Source: Rhizopus sp. PT2906
Lineage: Eukaryota; Mucoromycota; Mucoromycetes; Mucorales; Rhizopodaceae
DNA: 64,000 bases
Direction of reading: 5' to 3'
Assembly: GCA_025529335.1 (NCBI GenBank)
Contig: JAMYHX010000108.1
Location: 1-64,000, forward strand
This document shows positions 58,017 to 64,000 of the stretch, piece after piece (position 1 is the first letter of the stretch; the number at the start of each line of letters is the position of its first letter). Made by a program: the position numbers and the translations under genes. The notes under the pieces are model-generated. The model did not search any database and was not told where the DNA came from. It was given only the letters and a program-made list of their open reading frames with translations.

Positions 58017-58620
58017 TCACCCACATGTTCCATGATGAAATATCAGTACGCAATTTGTACACACGTATGCAGCACGTGTCTGGTTGATACGCTGAAAGTG
58101 CTGCTCAAATCCAGTGTTTTGACAAAGATTGTTATTGCCTCTCAAGGTAAGAACGATGTCACGGTAGCCTCTATCACTATATTCGATTGGGATAACAGCA
58201 GCGATCTCCTCCATTATTGGAAGGTTGTGAGTGCGTCTATCGCTTCCTTCGATCAAACGCATTCTCATGGAAGGACTGATAACAATGTGCGGCACAATAG
58301 TTTCTGTTTGATCATTGTTACTGTCGTTTTCATGGCTGCTCAATATCTCATGTGCATGACGATATACACTTGCAAAGGGATTGCACTGAGAAAGCATAGC
58401 TGAAAGCTCCCTAATAATCTCAGGATCAAAGTTATTGCTTTTTGTTTGTCTTCTTTCAGCGGCACAGGAAGGGTCAAATATATATAGCTGAGCGTAGGAA
58501 GGCTCACTGCCTTCAACTAGAGTCAAGGGGCCATGACGATGGCAAAGCGCGCCATGGATCTGAAAGGCGTTTAATCTACCTCTATTGTTATTGTATTTTC
58601 CGACGTATTTTATGGCCTAA
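58017..58620 (-). pseudogene. Helitron replicase-helicase fragment
   Basis: The minus strand reads, from an exon near 58610: FQIHGALCHRHGPL, then PSYAQLYIFDPSCAAERR, LSQCNPFASVYRHAHEIL, THNLPIMEEIAAVIP, YRDIVLTLRG and RAAYVCTNCVLIFHHGTCG. This is the Helitron 'helitron-like N' region (consensus FRIxGxxYHxxGxL, YAQLYxYDP, NPFxxxYRxAxE, RRYNLPTxxEIAxIxP, HPAYxxLHYVLLFPHGExGW). A TGA stands where the conserved Trp after HG..G should be. The Rep and helicase domains are missing. Confidence 0.7.
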
Positions 58621-59014
58621 TTCCAGTATATATATAGTGTTATTAGATTGATTAATAGAAATGAACTTCTTTTACTTACCTATTTTACATACTTTTGAGA
58701 AAGAAGAGAGAATGTAGCTGCTTTTATCATGAAAAGACAAGCAGAGTCAAGTACTGCAGGTTCCAAAAGGAGTATAAGAAAAAGATTGACTAACTACTTT
58801 AGTCAATTATTTAATGACATTCATAGAATTTTTTTTTTGAAAGAGTAACAACCAGCAAACATCAGAACTTGTTCCTGATGATAGAAATAGAACAGTATAT
58901 TTTATAGATGCCGCTTTATCAGACAGCAGCTCCGTTGGTGATCCAACTATACGTATAATACTACCGGCATGACAGCCACCAACAGTGCTTCAATAAAAAA
59001 AATCGGCAAGACAA
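58621..59014. other. Non-coding stretch in the element cluster
   Basis: No gene seen. Near 58640-58675 it repeats the ttgattaat...ttacttacct pattern found at the ends of the direct-repeat copies. Confidence 0.35.
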
Positions 59015-59386
59015 ATGTGGACCTTGTCACTTTATGAGCTAGAAGTAATGATCACTGAGAAGGTTGAAATGAAGATAAGCAACAGTGACATAAGAAGTAT
59101 ATATGACTCCTGTCATGCGATGGCTATCAACGAAAGGTTGAAACCAAACGATCACCGGAGAATCTTGAATCTCTCCAGTCTATTTGACTGTGAGACGGAG
59201 TGTAGCATATCTTCCATATCGGCAAAATATGTTGCCTCCAATGCTATGCTCTCAGAAGGTGCTCGAAAAAACATTGTTTGTTTGAACACTGCAATTGAAA
59301 ATCGCATTTTCATAAAGTTAGATTGCAGCCCAGAAAGTTTAGAAGATTTGCGCCTGAATCATATAATTACGATAAAAATAACTTGA
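59015..59386 (+). CDS. Uncharacterised frame, 123 codons, probable gene fragment
   Basis: Starts MWTLSLYELEVMITEKV, is hydrophilic and helical, and ends TIKIT-stop. The composition (balanced, with Ser, Ile, Leu) is protein-like rather than low complexity. It probably belongs with the frame at 59510-59905 in one lineage-specific gene split by insertion of the repeat at 59434. No known domain seen. Confidence 0.35.
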   Translation: MWTLSLYELEVMITEKVEMKISNSDIRSIYDSCHAMAINERLKPNDHRRILNLSSLFDCETECSISSISAKYVASNAMLSEGARKNIVCLNTAIENRIFIKLDCSPESLEDLRLNHIITIKIT

Positions 59387-59433
59387 ACAAAGGTAGCGAG
59401 TTGCATGCTCAATTCGCTGTGGTCTTCCCACGA

Positions 59434-59491
59434 CCCTGTGCAAATCAAATGGTATGCTATTGTTAAAGTGCTTGGATAGTGTGTTGATTAA
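59434..59491 (+). repeat. Direct repeat, copy 2
   Basis: Same-orientation partner of 56833-56891, 2.6 kb away. The Fanzor remnant, Helitron fragment and an unknown frame lie between the two copies. Confidence 0.65.
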
Positions 59492-59509
59492 TGAAAATTA
59501 TATATAAAA

Positions 59510-59905
59510 ATGGTCTTGTTTACTTACCTATTGATCTATGTGTGTATTAGGGACAAGGCTTCAGCAGCAACATCGAATACGGACCCGACGAACAGCAAGA
59601 TACGCCTATATATCATTTTCTACACGAACATCAGTGGTAAACAATTAGAGGTTGGTAACGGAGAAATAAAGAGAAAATCAGCTTCAAAGAAAGTGGATGA
59701 GGCTCGTTTAGGAATGATAGGCGTCTGCAAGAGGCAACTGCACCTGATAATGAAGCACACAGGCACCACGGATAACTTTGTCACCTTTGGCGTGTTGATA
59801 CATGGTAATGTCAAACTAAAGGTGTGTGAAGCTATATATAAAAATATAATAACCTGTGAATTAGGGCTACGATACGAGTTTTTTGTAGTATCGTGCTTGG
59901 GGTGA
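59510..59905 (+). pseudogene. Fragment of a multi-copy Mucoralean protein of unknown function
   Basis: The core KQLEVGNGEIKRKSASKKVDEAR, then GVCKRQLHLIMKH and DNFVTFGVLIHGN, resembles a repeated family I recall from Mucorales with the pattern (G)xxIExGxGEIKP ... ICKRQLH ... FxTFGIxxxG. This is from memory, without a named domain. The ends look eroded (hydrophobic run-on at the start and a Cys-Leu-Gly end). It is likely a broken copy. Confidence 0.4.
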
Positions 59906-60463
59906 GTTCGCCAGCGCAGATGATAGCTTCAAATCTGGAAAGAACTTTCCAGCTATTACTTCGGCTCAAGGTAAAGCGATCAAATATACAGAGTATATAC
60001 ACTTTGCTTAATTTTTAATCAGAAGTCAATGGAGCAACTTGGCTAGTTTACTGGATACAAGTAAACTTCTTCCAACAGTTACCTACTTCATAGGACATTG
60101 TTTCTTCATCAATAAAATAAACAACAGTTAGCATACACTTTTATTATTAAAGAGTTGAATAATCTTTTATTTGAGTTTTGAGTGTTCATACAGATTTATA
60201 ATGTTTTCATTCATTTCAACGCTTGCTTAATCAAAAGATGGTTGAGTCGTGATCAACACCATCAAACAAAAAAGCAAATGCCCAACTAGTCCCACAAAGA
60301 GTTCCAGCTTAGAAATTGGCTGGTATGACTCTCCCGTCCGACAGGGTTAGGTGTAGTGGTAGTAATAAATAGTGTATAGTTACGACAAAGAAATAAAAAA
60401 AAAATTACCTTGCACACTCCTTGAAAAGAGTTAAAGATTGTTTATTGTTTATTTTATATATTT
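59906..60463. other. Intergenic
   Basis: AT-rich with scattered short frames. Right of about 60100 it appears to be ordinary non-coding DNA. No gene seen. Confidence 0.35.
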
Positions 60464-60649
60464 TCAAAAAATGAAGCGCGTCTCAAAGAGCTTATATCGC
60501 ATCTTTTGTCCTCCTTTCGTCAACTTTAGTAGTTGTCTCTTGAAAAGTGTCTCATTTGAAGGTTTGCAATGATCTCTAATAAAATGAGTTCGTCCAATCA
60601 AACTTTGCAATTGTCCCAGATTTTTTTGTAACCGTCGTAGGTTAAAATC
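60464..60649 (-). CDS. Possible terminal exon of an unrecognised gene, 61 codons
   Basis: Minus-strand open frame from a good acceptor (TTTGTACAG, at 60650) to TGA, reading DFNLRRLQKNLGQLQSLIG and ending KMRYKLFETRF. It is strongly basic with an amphipathic helix, and an AATAAA-like stretch follows the stop. No upstream exon is found before the RAMA-like gene's promoter. It may be real or a leftover of a repeat, since its end resembles DNA near 63510-63540. Confidence 0.3.
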   Translation of the reverse strand, partial: DFNLRRLQKNLGQLQSLIGRTHFIRDHCKPSNETLFKRQLLKLTKGGQKMRYKLFETRFIF

Positions 60650-61215
60650 CTGTACAAATGTTTATTTTTTAATTTAAACAAACAAAGCAATAGACTTTAA
60701 ATTCAAAGCTTTATTCAATCTATGATTGATTTAATTTGTTGATATCATCCCTTTCTATATTATTTATTCATAAAGAATCGGTTACTATGGAAATAAGCTA
60801 CTTTTAACCCATTTACTTTTTCATTCTTTTTTTCTAATGAGCTCAGATTCAGTTTTTATGCATTGTTTTGTATCACAACTTTTTTGACTTTCTTTTTTGT
60901 TTGCTTGACTGTTTCAAATATTACAGCTATAAGCGATTCTTTAGTGAATAAAACAAGAGAAAAAGAGAGAGAGAGAGAGATAGAAACAAAGAAGGAAGAA
61001 GATGATGTATAATGATACAAGGTTTCTTTATTATCATATACTCCCCCAAGGAAACTTGCTACATGAATAACCTCCTTTTTCAAATAGTAAAAAGTTCCCC
61101 CTTAAATTTCCTTTTTCTCCTTGTTTTGTTTCGTTTTCTCATCTGTTTTTCTCTTTTTTTTCTTTCTCTTACTTATTTCTATATTGTGTGTGTATTTGTG
61201 TGCGTGTAAATAGTC
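60650..61215. other. Intergenic, promoter of the RAMA-like gene
   Basis: Contains a (GA)n tract (about 60959-60981) and a long pyrimidine-rich leader (about 61095-61180) just before the start codon. No gene seen. Confidence 0.4.
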
Positions 61216-62286
61216 ATGTTCAGCGCTTCCCCTGCAAAAAGAGAACTAGAAGAGGGTTCAGATATCTTAGACCCAAGCCAATTTATGTCCTATTCACCCC
61301 TGATTGAAGATGGCTCTTATAAACGGCCACGTTACGAGCACCACACTTGGACCCTTGATCATTTATGCACGTCCCCATATAGTCCTTTAGCAACAGTTGA
61401 TTTACAAGTAAAGAGATACAGACAATAGTATACATCCGTACATGACTCTAACATGAACCTTACATCTATGTATAGTCTATATTTAATTTATCTAATTTTC
61501 AATTACTATCACAAGAGAAAAGAGAAGAACTCTGCCAATTATTACCTGTTGTGGACACCACTCAACATCCTCAGTCAAGCTCTTTAACCATTTCACCTTC
61601 CTTCTTCTCAAAGCAGACAAACCCAATCTTTTGGGATACCCTGACTGAATGGCAAGCTCTATTAAGTCAAGGAGAGATCATCATTGACCAGCCGGAAACT
61701 ACGTTACAGCTAAAGCCAAAGCATAAATCAAAGTTAAAAAAGCCAAAGATAACCCATCACAAAGTAAGTTGTTCGTGTGTGTACAATAAATAAAGTGACC
61801 TAATCACCCTTTAAAGGACGATCCTATTGATTCAACATTTGGAGATACGACGGATAAAGAAAAGGCCCATAACGTAGCGGGGTAAGTAGTAAAGAGATTG
61901 ATAGCCAACAATCAAACCAACCGTCTTTCTTTAGTGATTCAAAAAATATTACGCTTAAAGACATGTGTCGCAAAGGCTTAATACGCGAAGAAGACGTTAT
62001 TGTCTATAAACGCAATTTCAGTGCTTGTAAAATAGTTGTATGTAAATCGATGACAGTTGTCAAAGCGAGTGGTCTGTCTGGTATCTCTATTCAGTTAGAT
62101 GGTCAAATATTTGAAGACTTTGAAACACCGACTGCATTAGAAACCAAGATACTTGACCATCATGGTAAAGTGTCCAAAGATAAGCGTCCAAACGGTAATG
62201 CCTTCAAGAGCATCCGACTGATTCGAGCTGGAAAGGATTTGGGTAGGCTATTTGATATTCGTAAAGATAGCTTTGAAGAACCATAG
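61216..62286 (+). CDS. Nuclear protein with C-terminal RAMA-like domain, 284 aa
   Basis: Exons 61216-61407, 61518-61763, 61817-61881 and 61935-62286; introns 110, 53 and 53 bases, in phase (the second exon uses the AG at 61516-61517). The N-terminal 170 residues are disordered and Ser/Pro-rich, with a basic stretch (KPKHKSKLKKPK). The C-terminal 110 residues read LKDMCRKGLIREEDVIVYKR, GLSGISIQLDGQIFEDFETPTALETKIL, and NGNAFKSIRLIRAGKDLGRLFDIR. This follows the RAMA pattern (helix with LIxxG, beta strands, DGxI..., then a helix of the PSAWA type and a W/F-containing strand), as in animal MPND and bacterial methylase-associated domains. RAMA is proposed to bind N6-methyladenine DNA, which is abundant in early-diverging fungi. 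The assignment is by pattern and not proven. Confidence 0.6.
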
Positions 62287-63279
62287 ACCTTAATTTCCCC
62301 CCTATTCTTTTTTTAAACTTCCCCCTAATAAAAAGAAATAATATGTTAATAGAGCCCCTTTTTTTTCATATATTTATTGTCATAAACTAGCCTTTTTTTA
62401 ATAGAAAAAGCTATATAAAAGCATAAAAGAGTGAGTATTGATATCGTTATGGCTTTGAGTATCAGTGCAGAAGTACTAGGACTAGACTCGCTTTGATAAA
62501 CAATTTATATTCATGCTGATCTTAGGAGTCTGGTTGTTACACTATATGTATATAATTAACTTATGATAGACCTGGTGTGCATATAGTTTCATAAGATGGG
62601 GCACTAGTTGTTGTAAGTGATTTCAAGAGCCAAACGGTTGCTACGACTGTAATGCAATTGTAGCACCCAGTTAGAGCTATCAATGCTGCAATAATAGAAA
62701 AATATATTGTGGGCTAACCTGCCTTGAGCACATAATTGTTATTTCATAAAAATAATGAATAGAGTTCTTTCTCAGCTGTTTGAACTGGTTTCTATATTGT
62801 TAATACACTCTGTTTCCAAGGTGGACTGTTGTGTAGCGTACAATAGTTTAAGTTGCCTTTTACTCTCACCATGGTTGGACAAAAGAGTGTGGCAGCTACT
62901 AAGCAACTAAAGAGTGCTTTGAGTGTGAAAACGATGACAACGTCAAAGTTCGTGATTATATTTCAGCTTGTCGTCAGCTGCTATCTATGTTGAATATCGA
63001 GAGTGTGTGTCGCTGACAATAGTTCATTTCTAGTATTTTGAAGTTAATGATCTTAACACAATCAATTGTTTGAAAATGATTTGTTCTTTGTATGCATATC
63101 CTTCATCTCTTTGTTTCTATATCTGTTGACCTCGCTGTATTGTTTTTATAATAATAACGTAGTATCATAAAAAAGGTGGGTTCATCAACGTCACCAGCAT
63201 GCCTTTTTCCTAACTAAACGGGTTGAGAACTCTCTGCATTTCTATTACTTTTTATTTATACATATTACTTTGTTATTTA
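62287..63279. other. Intergenic
   Basis: No gene seen; 3' flank of the RAMA-like gene, then about 900 bases of unremarkable AT-rich DNA. Confidence 0.35.
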
Positions 63280-63447
63280 TTAGTTTCGTGTGGACTGGCG
63301 AATACATTTAACCGCCCATGATTGTTTAAGACATACCAAGGCTTTTTCCATGCGCTGGGCTGTTTGTTGATCTGTTGGTATGCCAGTAGCATCAGAAAAT
63401 ACACCAGAAGCTAGACTAATAATACATGCGCTACCTCTACCCAATAC
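63280..63447 (-). CDS. Terminal exon of a repeat-family gene, 55 codons
   Basis: Minus-strand frame from an acceptor (ACACCATAG, ending 63448) to a TAA at 63280-63282: VLGRGSACIISLASGVFSDATG, then QQTAQRMEKALVCLKQSWAVKC. The same coding segment exists in degraded form at 41935-42010. A possible preceding exon (KEFVKILVDSDV) ends at a GTATAAG donor near 63540, but it is preceded by a stop, so the gene is probably incomplete. Family unknown. Confidence 0.4.
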   Translation of the reverse strand, partial: VLGRGSACIISLASGVFSDATGIPTDQQTAQRMEKALVCLKQSWAVKCIRQSTRN

Positions 63448-63475
63448 CTATGGTGTTGTCAACAGAACTCTTCGA
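63401..63475. repeat. Repeat copy matching 41935-42010
   Basis: The better-preserved of two copies; includes the RGSACIISLASGV coding segment and the flanking intron end. Confidence 0.6.
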
Positions 63476-63891
63476 TGTATAGCATGAAGAAAGAGATAAA
63501 AAAGAAAAAATAAGGTGTGACTCAAAGAGCTTATACCACATCTGAATCAACTAGAATTTTCACAAACTCCTTTTCTCAAGGATGTACGTAATGGTGTGAC
63601 AACCAACTTTCAGCCTTTATGTATATGCTGTATTATAAATTTTGTGTATATGCAACAATGAATAGCACCATATGATGACTTATGATAACATGAAGCACTA
63701 TTTATTGTTTGGACAGCCTATTGAGAGATATATCCCAAACAAACTTGATCAATTAAAGACAAGCAGATATCATAACAAAACAAGGCATTAGTTGTAAGGG
63801 GATCCTTTATTGAACCTTTCAAAGCCGATCCTGGTGTTATACTATTCTTACACTTGAAGTAATTAGTAAATCTTGGTCATTATATTGAAGG
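63448..63891. other. Intergenic
   Basis: Putative intron of the repeat gene on the left, then AT-rich promoter-like DNA of the partial gene at 63892. Confidence 0.3.
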
Positions 63892-64000
63892 ATGCCTTCT
63901 ACAACAGCGCCAGAAAACAGCATTGACCCCAAGCAGTTTTTTGATATTGGTCAGTGTAAAGAGCGACGGCAAATCTTCCAGGGACTGAGGGAAGCGGAGG
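63892..64000 (+). CDS. Partial CDS (N-terminal 36 codons), unrecognised
   Basis: Open from an ATG to the window edge, starting MPSTTAPENSIDPKQFFDIG and continuing KERRQIFQGLREAE. Less AT-rich than the flanking DNA, which supports coding. It is cut off by the window end. No family visible. Confidence 0.4.
   Translation, partial: MPSTTAPENSIDPKQFFDIGQCKERRQIFQGLREAE

Noticed and set aside
60340..60365. GGGTTAGG as a telomere-like sequence
   Set aside because: A single unit only; no tandem array, and coding genes lie on both sides.
1..64000. tRNA, rRNA or CRISPR arrays
   Set aside because: I looked for clover-leaf signatures such as GGTTCGAATCC and for regularly spaced repeats and saw none; a tRNAscan-SE and Infernal run would be the proper test.

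Overview
The window looks like nuclear DNA of an early-diverging filamentous fungus, most likely Mucoromycota (Mucorales-like). It is AT-rich, nearly every gene has short GT-AG introns of about 45-110 bases, intergenic gaps are compact, and the accessory sequence resembles lineage-specific Mucoralean repeat families. Gene models below were built by hand by joining open frames across splice sites and checking codon phase. Exon coordinates are given in each entry.

Layout. 1-2883: edge of a minus-strand gene, then gene-poor DNA with two diverged copies of a repeat. 2884-16169: dense block with a GFA/CENP-V zinc protein, a DP transcription factor, a Zn2Cys6 regulator, a DUF4203-like membrane protein, two small proteins, a CAMK-type kinase and a coiled-coil ankyrin protein. 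16170-25107: sparser, with a G-patch protein, a broken PD-(D/E)XK-like accessory gene, a GATA factor, an Sgf73/ATXN7 SAGA subunit and a Tc1/mariner-type transposase remnant. 25108-34059: PDR-type ABC transporter, sulfite oxidase, UPF0658-like Golgi membrane protein, CRIPT. 34060-38173: poorly resolved DNA with one uncharacterised frame and a microprotein. 38174-56501: mostly core genes (AIG1-like protein, RPA49, PRMT1, LisH-WD40, Bcp1/BCCIP, PFKFB, a tetraspan protein, SERBP1/Stm1-like, a secreted Cys-rich peptide, TyrRS, a SNF2 ATPase). 56502-60463: a graveyard of mobile elements holding a broken Fanzor (eukaryotic TnpB-like) gene, a Helitron remnant and lineage-specific fragments bracketed by direct repeats. 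60464-64000: a RAMA-like nuclear protein among further repeat remnants.

Functional themes. Growth and translation are well represented: RPA49 (Pol I), SERBP1/Stm1 (ribosome), TyrRS, Bcp1 (Rpl23 and Mss4 export) and PRMT1. So is cell-cycle and chromatin control: DP, Sgf73, SNF2 and a RAMA-like protein. The genes are not arranged as a pathway cluster; neighbours share borders rather than functions. Several are convergent with almost no spacer: 12256-12261 has two stop codons side by side, and gaps of 30 and 65 bases occur at 44713 and 52944. PRMT1 and the LisH-WD40 gene are in tandem with 67 bases between stop and start.

The most unusual points are these. A predicted 6-base microexon in the sulfite oxidase gene encodes exactly the molybdenum-binding Cys and the next Ala. 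A predicted 8-base microexon sits just before the P-loop of PFKFB. A decayed Fanzor locus lies between direct repeats. A degenerate AIG1-like protein ends in a CaaX box. A RAMA-like domain protein may be a reader of N6-methyladenine.
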